Assembly: GCA_000708835.1 (NCBI GenBank)
Contig: DF237124.1
Span: 62,001 to 126,000, forward strand
Source: Klebsormidium nitens
Taxonomy: Eukaryota; Streptophyta; Klebsormidiophyceae; Klebsormidiales; Klebsormidiaceae
DNA: 64,000 bases
Direction: 5' to 3'
Shown here: in pieces, positions 34,901-45,357 of the stretch
Numbering within the stretch: the first letter of the stretch is position 1
How the letters are laid out: each line of letters starts with the position of its first letter
Notes under the pieces: model-generated
Databases searched by the model: none
Told to the model about the DNA's origin: nothing
What the model saw: only the letters and a program-made list of their open reading frames with translations
Translations under genes and position numbers: made by a program

Positions 34901-37900
34901 TGGCGACAATGCCATCTTTTGGTCAGGGTATGCTGCTTCGTACTTGCCTGTTGGTCGCATGCACGAATCCTCAGCAAAGGCAAGTTTACGAAGTCAGGAC
35001 TCATCGGTTCCAGAGCAACTTGGCTGTTCTAAGTTGACACTGTTTTACTGAGGTGCAGAACGTCCTGGACGAGCACGGCAAGCCACGTGGCGGCCGCCTG
35101 CAGCTGCTCCGCAACGTGAGCGGGGCGTTCCGGCCGGGCGTGCTGACGGCCCTCATCGGAGTCACGGGGGCGGGGAAGACGACGCTGCTGGACGTGCTGG
35201 CGGGCAGGAAAACAGGTGGGTGGGCGGCGCCTCTCTGATCCGTTACTTTGTAGGACTTTCCGTTCTAGTAGTCGGTTCGACGAAGTTTGGATGGTCACAA
35301 AGCTCTCTCTGAGTCCCTAGTGATAACTCTTGGTTGAGAGATTCGGCTGCTGGGTTATTCTCAATGATAAGTGCCCTGCAAGCCCCGGTGCACAGAAGGA
35401 GAAGGAATAAAAGCATTCTTGTGAGGTGACGCTTACAAAGTCGCTTTCAGTGACGCTTCCAGTCTGCTACGCGAAGTATCTCAAGAGAGAAACACTTTTT
35501 GCAAACGAGAGAGGCACGCTTTTTCTTGCTCAATTCTCGGCGGACACTAACTGCAGCATGTTCGAGATTTTTCCGAATAACAGCAAATGTTCATGCTCGT
35601 CCTTTCTGCTCTCCACCCCGTTACTAATTGACAGCACTTGTTTCGCCCCTCGCACTTCTCTCCTGCTTCTTCAATCGACCGCTTCTTTTGACCCCTTTTC
35701 CAGCTCCTTCCATGTCTCCAACTGACACCAACCATAAATCTCGTCGTGCCTGCTCAGGCGGCTACATCGAGGGCGAATTGCGCGTCGGCGGGCACCCCAA
35801 GGAGCAGGCCACGTTTGCGCGCATCGCTGGTTACGTGGAGCAGTTTGACATCCACTCCCCGCAGACCACCGTGCACGAGGCCCTCCAGTTCTCTGCAGCG
35901 CTGCGGCTGCCGGCCAACATCGACCCCGCCATGCGCGAAGTGAGCAAGCGTCTCCTTTCCATCATTTTTGTTCGACGCTGCGTTCGAAGCTGCGAGTGTT
36001 CGTAGGGAAGTTCTGAAGGACGAAAGGTTTTGAGTTTTATTGAGACTTCTTTCAAGGTGTTTCACAGGTGATTTATACGCTGTAGTAAGCATATTCGTAA
36101 GTCAAAGCTTCGAATTTATTAGTGCGTGCCCAGAAGCAGTTAGAAGTAGATTGGTTGACTTTCTTGGCAACGATTTGGGCAAAGGGTTCGGAATCAAGAA
36201 AACTCTCGGGACTCCGCAGGAAGCCCTTGCAGGATCTTTCAAACAGACTCCAATTTTCTTCTTCCTTACGTTCAATACCGGTGCTAGCAGCTGGCCATCA
36301 TCTTGTCATTGAGATCACCAAGTGTTGCCACACACCCCGAGCCCCTGCCATATTTGCTCCCAACAGTTCCCACAACGCCATTGCCTTCGCTTCCTTTCCG
36401 GCTTCACCTTCTGGTCCCGTCCAGCCGTCCGACCTGTCGTCAACCATCCCCGCCACGCTGACGTCATCCCGCCACGTGTCGTGCAGCAATTCGTTGAGCA
36501 GGTGATGGACCTGGTGGAGCTGGCGCCTCTGCGCAACGCGCTGGTGGGCCTGCCCGGGATAAGTGGGCTCAGCGTGGAGCAGCGCAAGCGGCTCACCATC
36601 GCGGTCGAGCTGGTGGCCAACCCCTCCATCATCTTCATGGACGAGCCGACGTCAGGTGAGGCGCAGAGAGTGACGTCACCGGTCTTTCTCGATCAACACC
36701 CAATGTGAAGTTATAGAAGTGACTGTAGCCCTGTCGTGGGGGTTTGATGGCAGCTTCGTGTGTATCTTGATGGTAGCTTCTTGTGCATCTTCCCAACAGA
36801 GTTTCGATAGAAAAGGAGAGAAGGTGGGCTAGTATGCGGCTGGTCTCTCCGTTTGATGTGAGTTGTAGGTGCAGAGCTGTGGACGAAAGGAAAGAACTTG
36901 TACGAATGATCCCGGAAAGGGAAACATATTTTGGAAGGCGGAAGGACGGAGAAGGGAAGACAGCTTAAGCAACTTGGAACACATAGCCATAGTTGAGCAG
37001 AATTATGCTGACCGATGCCGCCCCAACGTAATCCACCGGGCCCATTTTCTCCGATGGATCGCATTCAAAACCGCCGATCCCGTCTGTTGCCAGGCTTAGA
37101 CACGCACGGGGTGCGCAACGTAGCACCAAAACACCACGGCTTTGACCATCGACGTGTCAGGAGCAAAATTTTGAAGCATCGAAACCTGTTCTGTCAGACC
37201 TGGACGCGCGCGCGGCGGCGATAGTGATGCGCGCGGTGCGCAACGTGGCTCCTAAAACGCCAGCTACAATTCTTTCCATATTCCTCTCAGGAACAATAGC
37301 ATAACTTCAAACAAAATCCTGTTCTGTCAGGCCTGGACGCACGCGCTGCCGCGATCGTGATGCGCGCGGTGCGCAACGTGGTGGACACGGGCCGCACGGT
37401 GGTGTGCACCATCCACCAGCCAAGCATCGACATCTTCGAGGCGTTCGACGAGCTGCTGCTTATGAAGCGCGGCGGGCAGGTCGTCTACGCGGGGCCGCTC
37501 GGGGACCACTCGCTGCGCCTCATCGAGTACTTCCAGGTGGGCGCCTGACATTTGCCACTTGTCTGAGACCGTGGAATTCCTAGGAAGCTGTCTTGCTTGA
37601 GATTCGTGTTTCGTGCTTAACTTTCAAATATCTGAACGAGAAGATTTTTTTGTTATCTTCGAAAGTCGCCGCGCCTCATCAAAGATCCTGAGGTGGGCTC
37701 CCGTTTTTACTCTGGAAGGTTGCAATCCATCTGTTGTCGTCGTTGGTTGGTCATATTCATGATCCGGTATCTTAACGGGAGCTGCTGGTCCTGTACTGTG
37801 GGCATGTTCTTTAAGCAAGCTTCAGTCACGTGTCCCTCTCTTTCCATAGTGCTGCTTCCAGCCGTTCATAATCCACAGAAGGACACACAAGGACGACGGT

Positions 37901-40618
37901 AGTGTTTGGATGTTACCCCTGAAAAAGTGAGCCCGCAGTGCATTGTCGCAAACCAATCCGCCTGTGCTTATTAGCCGTTTCTTACCCGCAGGCCATCGAG
38001 GGTGTGCCCAAGATCAAGGACCGCTACAACCCCGCCACGTGGATGCTCGAGATCACGACACCTGGCGCCGAACAGCGCCTCGGCCGCGACTTCGCCGACA
38101 TCTACCACAGCAGCGGGCTCTTCAAGCAGCAAGAAGCGCTCATCGCGGAGCTCGAGAAGCCGCCAGCTGGCACCTCGCCATTGGCGTTCGACACGGTGTA
38201 CGCGCGCAGTTTCTTCGACCAGTTCCGGGTGTGCTTCTGGAAGAACAACTGGACGTACTGGCGCAGCCCGCAGTACAACACGGTGCGCTTCTTCTTCACG
38301 GTCGTCGTCGCGCTGCTCTTCGGGACCATCTTCTGGAACAAGGGCACCAAGAGGTGAGCGGGTCAGAAACAGGACGTGTCAACTTTGAACCAAACGGTTT
38401 GGACGTTTTTCCAGGTGTTTTTTTTGGTAGCGTTTTCAAGGTGTTTTTGTTGTAGCTTTCCAAGGTGTTCTGTTGAAGCGTTTCAAGCTTTTTTGTTGTA
38501 GCCTTTCAAGGCGTTCGTGGTAGCGTCTCAAGATGTTCTCTTAAGTGTTGTTTATCTGGATTGGATCGGAAGTCAAAGGATGAAGAGACATGAAGGAATT
38601 AGGACAGAGCATGACGGTTCTCTGGCACTTGGCTATTGCTGCGACTCGTACGCTTGCTAATCATCTCTCTAGAATTCAACCGATATCGTGCTTCGGAATC
38701 AACCAAGAACCGGATACTGCGCGCCCTGTGGGGAGGCCAGCTTGCTGAAGCGATCGTCGTCGCGCCGTTCTCGCAGGGGGAGCCAGCAGGACATTTTCAA
38801 CGTGATGGGCGCCCTTTACGCGACGGTGCTGTTCCTGGGCTTCAACAACGCGTCCACCGTGCAGCCGGTCGTGGCCGTCGAGCGCTCCGTCTTCTACCGC
38901 GAGAAGGCCGCCGGGCTTTACCACCCGCTGCCGTTCGCCGCCGCGCAGGTGAGTGCGCGCGCCTAGTTGCGCGGTTGATTGCTTATTGTGTACGGGAAGC
39001 GTTCCATCGTAGACAGGGTGTGCGATACTCAGCTGGCTCGAAGAATCTGACAGTCGGGACTCAGAAGCGTTTGATTACGCATGGCTTCTTGTGCTTCAAT
39101 TTTTGTGTGATTCGTAACAAGCTCAAAGGCCGCCGAGTGAAGTATGTGAAAGTATTTCTGTAGAAAAGCCCAGAGATTCTGGGCAAAGGAAAGCAAGTAG
39201 CAGAGCTGGAAGCCAAGAGTTCCTTTCTTCTTCAGTGCGGAGTGGGCTTTTGTGACATTCCTGCTTGTGGACAGGTCCTGATATACACCCTCAACGACGC
39301 TGTGGCGAGGAAGCCCACAAGCATTCCATTTGTATACATCACTCATTTACTGACCCCGTGCTGGAGTTTAGGGTTTCAGCATACTCTAGTTGCGCTTGAC
39401 ACCAGTTTTTTCACGCAGGGCCTGGTGGAGCTGCCGTACCTGCTGGTGCAGGCGGCGGTGTACAGCATCATCACGTACAGCATGATCCAGTTCGAGTGGC
39501 AGGCCGGCAAGTTCTTCTGGTTCCTGCTCTTCATGTGGCTCACGCAGTGCTTCTTCACCTTCTACGGTGAGCCGCCACACGAACCCTTTGTTCCGTTTCT
39601 ATTCTGTCTGATTTCAATGTCTGCTGCCTGGGCAATTGTTTGTTGGCATGCGCGAGTCGGTCTATCTTTGGTCGCCCGCGCGCGGTTTGCCGACAGAGCG
39701 TGAGGAAGCAAACAAGCTTGCAAGTGCTCTTCCCAAACAACATCTAGTCCAGTCGATGCCGTCACTTTAACGCTAGCCATCGCACCTGTCACAGCTCCCC
39801 AATGTCTTCCAAAGATAGCTCTCAGCCCGTTGGGCTCACAAGTAGCTGCTGATGTCGGTCTATCCTGCCACTGACATCATCATCCGCTCACCGGCAGGCA
39901 TCATGGCGGTGGCCATCACTCCGTCGCAGCAGCTGGCGGCCGTCATCAGCAGCGCCTTCTACAGCATCTGGAACCTCTTCTCCGGCTTCCTCATCCCGCG
40001 CCCCGTAAGTCACGTTTTCGAAATGCAATCCAGACCCTCGAACTGCACACATAGTGCAGCTGGTTAAAGTATTAGCTGCTTCTTTGCAGCAGCGGAAGAG
40101 TCTGTCTTTTCATCTTTTCGCTGGTCGGTGCTGGTGGACCGTTCGCTTCTCTCCGCTGTGCGATGACCGGCCTCCCTCAATAACCCTTTGGGATAGTAGC
40201 CCAAGTACTTCTTCCCGCTGAATCCACGCTTCCCTTCTCCGACCTTTGCCACATGCTGTAAAGCAGAGACTGGGTCTCAGCGTCCCCCGCCTAAAAAGTC
40301 GTTACATTTCGCAGCTGCTGATCCACTTTTTTCCCCTCGCCCCTGCAGCAAATCCCGGGCTGGTGGATCTGGTACTACTACCTCAACCCGATGGCGTGGA
40401 CCTTGTACGGCCTCATCTCGTCACAGCTGGGCGACGTGTCCGAAGAGTTTACGCAGGAAGACGGGAGCCGGATCGCCGTGTCTGCGTATATCAAGCGTCA
40501 TTTTGGGTACCACCACAATCAGTTGGGACTGTGCGTCGGCGCAATGATCTGCTTTGTGGTCCTCTTCTGGGCGGTCTCTGCGACCGCGTACTGGAGGATC
40601 AACTTCCAAAAGCGGTAA
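25998..40618 (+). CDS. Full-size ABCG transporter (pleiotropic drug resistance type)
   Basis: Twenty-four exons: 25998-26185, 27181-27393, 27934-28054, 28404-28487, 28977-29226, 29535-29756, 30006-30043, 30278-30565, 30893-31147, 31566-31715, 32076-32242, 32690-32850, 33105-33208, 33648-33819, 34190-34665, 35059-35215, 35758-35939, 36487-36655, 37331-37536, 37992-38353, 38777-38948, 39419-39566, 39898-40004, 40349-40618; 4662 nt, 1553 residues, in frame. Order is NBD1-TMD1-NBD2-TMD2. NBD1 has Walker [10 protein letters not shown] (about 210-218), ISGGQRKRV and ILFMDEIS; NBD2 has GVTGAGKTT (about 997), [11 protein letters not shown] and [32 protein letters not shown] is a PDR hallmark. It is a plasma-membrane-type exporter; the substrate cannot be told. 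The linker in exon 15 is long and has an ANGADV/TNGAGV-like repeat. Decayed partial copies of exon 19 lie in intron 18. Confidence 0.95.
31170..31196 (+). repeat. CGGAA microsatellite in ABCG intron 9
   Basis: About five tandem copies of ACGGA/CGGAA directly after the donor at 31148. It is a simple pentanucleotide repeat with no other feature. Confidence 0.8.
37077..37258 (+). pseudogene. Two decayed partial copies of ABCG exon 19 in intron 18
   Basis: True exon 19 begins after CTGTTCTGTCAG at 37319-37330 and encodes [17 protein letters not shown]. The same acceptor occurs at 37186-37197, followed by about 50 bases nearly identical to the exon start (encoding [17 protein letters not shown] in the same phase), which then diverge into GCTCCTAAAACGCC. 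An older copy after GTCTGTTGCCAG (ends 37092) keeps GCGCAACGTAGCACCAAAAC. The two copies share their divergent tails, so one was copied from the other. Spacing of the acceptors is 105 and 133 bp. Neither copy encodes the full exon. Confidence 0.8.
38408..38541 (+). repeat. Short minisatellite in ABCG intron 20
   Basis: About six imperfect copies of a 21-25 nt unit resembling TTTCAAGGTGTTTTTGTTGTAGC. T-rich with regular CAAGGTGTT and GTAGC words. It lies well downstream of the donor at 38354 and before the acceptor at 38776. Confidence 0.7.
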
Positions 40619-43205
40619 AGTTATCGGTAATTTCAGCAGAGGCAGTTTGCAGGAAGTATTGGGAGAGGGAACGATGGGAAGACGTCGGACGGGCGCTGCG
40701 GGGGTGTGAACGACGAGCTGTCTGGCAGTCTGGCGGACGGCCGTGCATGTCAAATTTTATATACGAGTTGTTATGTCGTGTCAAATTGAGTTTCTCGTTT
40801 TACCGAATCTCGTCAACGGAGCTGGCGTGAACGGATTGGGATTATACGATTCTAGCTTGGGTAAAAGGTAACTGCGTCATACATAACAGCGCGCAATGCA
40901 GTACCTAATGTCTAGTAAGTAGGGGCAAAGTCCGTGTATACAAGCTTCTTGTGGCGCACGAGCCAAGAGCCCGTGTGCTCTTTCTTTAAAAGTAGCTAGC
41001 TAGACACAATATGAAGCAATCACCTCTTCTTCCTTTCACATCCCTGCACTTTCAGATTTCGGCGCATCACACCGCGGCCGGTGCCATGCATGCTAGTTTG
41101 CGGAATTCTTCGACATCATGGCGGCTGCATCCATGTATGTGCATGCGGCCACCCCAATTATTGCATTTTAATCAGTCTCAGTCAGACGTGTACAAATGTC
41201 GTCGGATGCCGTGCAACATTTTTAAGCGTATGAACTTACATCTGCGCGCAAATGCATATAGAACCATGGAATGTTTGGATACTAGATTCAAATTGTGGAT
41301 CCGTGACTCATACTTACGTCTGTAAAATTTGCGAATGCACAGCCTGAGTATGTGAGCCGTGTATAGTCGGATGCGCATACTCTGTCAATAGGCATGAGGC
41401 GGCGCTACTTCTGCGCGCGTGGCGCGGATGCGTCACATGCTACCGCGAGAAAAGCTGAAGGTATAAGTCGCACGGTATAGAGTGCACACCAGATATAGCC
41501 TATACAAACCCCTCGAAGAGGGGCCTAGGCTCGAATCTGCCTGCTCCGGGCACATGTGATCCGGGGACGCACACTGAAAGTTGGTCACGGAGTCGCAGCG
41601 TACCTCTGGCCCTTTTATGGCTCTGCATGTATATCGGCTTGACAGTATATATGGGGACTGACAAATTCTGACCTCGATTGTTTCTGTAGCGCTAGAAAAG
41701 TGGTATCCATGCATGCCACACCAGACATGCTGACAGGAATGGAAGGAGTCGTCCAACGGACTAGAAAGCACGCGGTCGCTACAGTAGCTGAACTTACGGG
41801 AGATACTGATTCAGTCACACGCTCAACCAACTCGTTGACTAGAACAAGACTGTATGAACCGGTGCTGGAGAATGTTGACACTGCAGGTCCTTAGTCGCCT
41901 GTACGTTCAGTCTCGTGACTCTGTGACCCTTCTGTATGCTCGTGACCTAATAATGGTTCAGGGGATGATCCTTTCTTGTATCTCGTACCTTACAATGGAG
42001 GGGCCTGTCGCTCAACCTCAGGATCTGGGGTGCTTGGTCTCGCATTTGGACCATCAACTCGTTCTTGGATGTTTTCCAACACCCACGTCGGCAGACCTGA
42101 GCAAGGAGGACACGTATTTAGAACAGCACGAGTCAGGTAGGTCGGAGCGAGGCGTTTGGTCAGTAGATGTTGGGACTCGGGGATTCTATTGATGAGTCTA
42201 AACCTTCGGTCAAGGCAGAGTTTCGCGATCCTTGAGAGGGTATATTGCGTACATTAGGCAACCAGCTAGTGTCTGCTCAAAACTGGCAATCAAGTGGTAC
42301 CGAAGCTCCAGACTTGCGGTGTCGATGCCAACGTATCATGGATAAGATTTGACAGTTTGTGCACTTCTATTATAGTAAGATACTCAGCCCTAACTTGCTC
42401 AGCCTACAGGGATAAGGATTACCCTGCCAATCACAGTCAACCGTGAGTGGAGTCCCTCATCAAACGCCTGGCGAAAATTCTTGGTTCTTACACTGTTATT
42501 TGATTCAAACCCCTGCTTCAGGCCTTAATAGGATACACAAGCCTTTTCTTGGGCCTGCGCTTGCTTCAATTCAAGAATCTGAAGACTTTGCGCTTGGAAA
42601 ACTGTACTTGGTCCGAAGTTCGAAACAAGAAAGCATCAAGAAAGAGATAAAGCCCACCAGCCAGTCCAATAGCATGTCTTCAACAAAATCTAGCAAGGCA
42701 TCGACAGTCAAGCCTACAGGCTGCCCAATTCAGCAGGTACTTCAAGAACTGTTCCATTCTCTTCTGTTGTAGCGCGACCACTCTCCTTGACAAAATGTTC
42801 CCTGTAAAGCTCGATCAGAAAGACTTTGCATATAGTGACCGCTCATCCTCCAAAAGCCCTTCCTTCAGTACCCCCGCTTAAGCTTAATGATCATTGATGC
42901 ATCAGCTTCTTATCCGAAAAAGTTATGGAAACAACAATTGGCGCAAAGGAATCATCAAGGTCGGTTCCGGGCAGAACGAAGCAGAAGGCTCGGGGATACA
43001 AATAGCCACTGACTCCTAGTCTGACTGATAGAGCAATTTGGCAAATTATCTGGTTTTGATACTACGATCTTGTCCACATCGAATCTGAGCAAAAGATTGG
43101 GGGAGCACGATGGGACTTTTGCAACACCGAGGAACATACCCCTTAGAAGGATTCGTCAGACTGGCCGTGGAAAGAAGGAAAAGGAAGATCAAGTAACACG
43201 CCCTC
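40619..43205. other. Convergent intergenic region, no gene recognised
   Basis: 2.6 kb between the stops of the plus-strand ABCG gene and the minus-strand glycosyltransferase. Several open frames of about 60-112 codons exist on both strands (for example 42443-42772), but none has a known domain, a biased codon pattern or splice partners. A small perfect hairpin CCCCTC-GAA-GAGGGG lies near 41508. A distal copy of the glycosyltransferase 3' splice region lies at 43140-43199. Confidence 0.45.
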
Positions 43206-44460
43206 TTAAAGGATCCGCATGACTGGCCATCGAAAGAAGGAAAGGGAAGAACAAGTAGAGGTCGAAGTGAAGGAACTCACTCCTGATCACCCCCAGCGCC
43301 GCTGCCCGCACCATCTCGTTTCGCTCGTCCAACGTGTTATCCGCCCCCCACACGTGGTTCACCGCCCGCCCGTTTGGCCCAATTTCCGTGAACGGGAACA
43401 CCGCAACATTCTTTTCATACTTTGGGTACACCAACCGGTTGAACGGCGTCTGCTCCCATGCGTGCTCAAACAACGTGGGCCCGTCGTATGAGAACCAATC
43501 TTCCAACAGTTGGATGGCTTTCTTGCTCCGCCGCAGCAAGAAGGTCCCCGCACACAGAACGTCCTTTTCCTGGATCCGATCAAACGCATCCGGCTCGCCC
43601 TGAAAGCCCCCCTTCTCGTTACCATTCCTCGCCATGATCATTTCGATCGCGTCGTCCCTCTCCTCGCCGCTGAAGAAGCTGGAGGGATCCCCCGGGACGA
43701 CCAGCTGCTTCGTGCGCACATTCTCCGACTCCTTATCTTCCTTCATCACTTGCATGACCCAATCTTCAACCCGCATTTTGTGCGACTCGAGGCGCACGTA
43801 CGAGTCCGAATCGATCATCATGGCCCACTTGCAGCAGCACTTGAGCTGGTCTCTCATATACGCCACCTTCAACCAAGAAGGGTGCCTATCCTTCTTGTAC
43901 ATGGTCGCGTTGCCGCTCGCAAAGCGGTACCCGTGCCGCATTGCGTACATCCAATTGACAAAGCGCGAGGGGCGGTGGTACTCGATCTCGCGCCCCCACT
44001 TCTCAAACGCCCCGCTCGGGCCGTCTTTCGAGCCCTCAAAGTCATCCTCGTTCCACCCAAAGCGGTGGTCCATCATGAGAATGCACCCCGGCAGATCTGC
44101 CGTCTTCTCAGGGAGTTTATTCACACCAGCAAGCCCACCCACAGCAGCGACTCCATTCTCACCCGCGAGCCCGTTCGCATCAGCCAGCCCCTTCCTCGGA
44201 AGCCCCAGCTCCTGGCTGCAGGAAGGCCCCGATGAGTAGAGTGTGAAAAAGAGCACGATCAGCACCCCAACGGCCAGTCCCCGGGCGATCGCAAAGAAGG
44301 CGGGCATAGACGCTCGCACCCCCATCTTGTTCTTGGCGAGGAAAAGAAACGTGGGCAGTGTCATTCGCCCAATCGGCTTGTCTTCACAAGAGCCCATGAC
44401 GCCGGCCGTGCGATCCGACTCTGGGGGTGAGAAGCTGCAGCTTGTCGGAAAAGTGCTCAT
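43206..44460 (-). CDS. Type II membrane glycosyltransferase (DxD, GT34-like)
   Basis: A nearly intronless gene. Exon 1 is 44460-43281. A donor GTGAGT and a pyrimidine-rich tract ending CGATGGCCAG give a last exon 43222-43206, for 398 residues; unspliced, the frame would run to 43189 (423 residues). After a short cytosolic N-terminus there is one membrane segment at about 56-75, then a low-complexity linker (GLADANGLAGENG). The lumenal domain has RPSRFVNWMYAMRHGYRF, HPSWLKVAYMRD, WAMMIDSDSYV (DSD at 217-219, likely metal and nucleotide-sugar binding), CAGTFLLRRSKKA and HAWEQTPFNRLVYP. This resembles Golgi galactosyl- or xylosyltransferases of the GT34 or nucleotide-diphospho-sugar transferase type. 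The exact family and substrate are not certain. Confidence 0.78.
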
Positions 44461-45357
44461 GTTGGCTCAGTTAGGCTGCTCATGGATTCGCCGCTCGCTT
44501 GCCGGTTTCCACGCGTCTGATCAGCTGCGTACAGTGATGCGCCACCGCTGAGGGGAATGCACGCAGCGCACGTGAGAACTTTAGACAGTTGATTGGAAGG
44601 GAAACAGCGTATGTATGTGGCAACGCTGGCGCTCTTCCTTTTGCTGCTGAATTGCGAGCTGCCCTTTGCAAGCTCTCCAAATGGGAATGCCGAATTCCAG
44701 AACAATTTGTTTAGAAGCCTATGGTGCCCCATGATCCAACTCTGCTCGGTCCTCAGCCAAGACCTAAGCTTTCGGAGCAGAAACAGTGAGGAAGCCATTG
44801 GATTTCTGGCAGCAGGACGCGCCATCCTCGCAAGGTTGGTACTGCACAAGTCACAAGTGCGCAGCAAGACTGGGGAGAATCACGGTCAACTCTGCCCGCG
44901 TAAAGTGCGCTTCGGCCGAACCGGGCTGCCAGTGCAGGTTCTAGCCGCCCAATGTTGCGATTGTGTGCACTTCGGACGGCTGCGATTTTATTCTGACCAT
45001 TTTGTTTTCTGCCGGGGGCCGCAGCGACATCTTCGCGATGTGACTGCGAGATTTACGCGTTGTCAACTTTGATAAGTGACGCTTCAGAGTCAAGGATCTA
45101 TTGCTAGTGCAGACTGCGAGCTGGCACAGCAAGCTCAGATACACGTGGCAGCATGTGGAAGCTTTGCAAGTGGCATGTGACCTGCGAGGGATACTAGATA
45201 ACCTAGGTGGCCCGTCGCTGCGAGCGCGCGCGTGTCATCAAGCTGTAGGAACGGCACCGTCAGTCTGTGCAGGGTGCGATCTGTCACAGCGACTTTGTCT
45301 AGCATTTCACTAATTAAGAATCAGATTGTAAGAAGTTGGATTTGTTCCATCAAGTTC
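44461..45357. promoter_or_regulatory. Divergent intergenic region, glycosyltransferase / JMJD4
   Basis: 897 bp between two divergent start codons. Open frames on both strands overlap here without recognisable domains; one on the plus strand (44593-45072) spans much of it but is probably chance. It should carry both promoters and 5' UTRs. An in-frame upstream extension of the JMJD4 frame exists (to about 45232) but lacks an ATG. Confidence 0.4.

Noticed and set aside
42443-42772. A 109-codon plus-strand frame in the ABCG/glycosyltransferase gap
   Set aside because: Ser/Lys-rich with no known domain, no upstream splice partner and no codon bias like the nearby GC-rich exons.
43510-44235. A 241-codon plus-strand open frame antisense to the glycosyltransferase
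   Set aside because: It is the shadow of the GC-rich minus-strand coding exon, which has a membrane segment, a DxD motif and conserved blocks; the antisense product has no recognisable feature.
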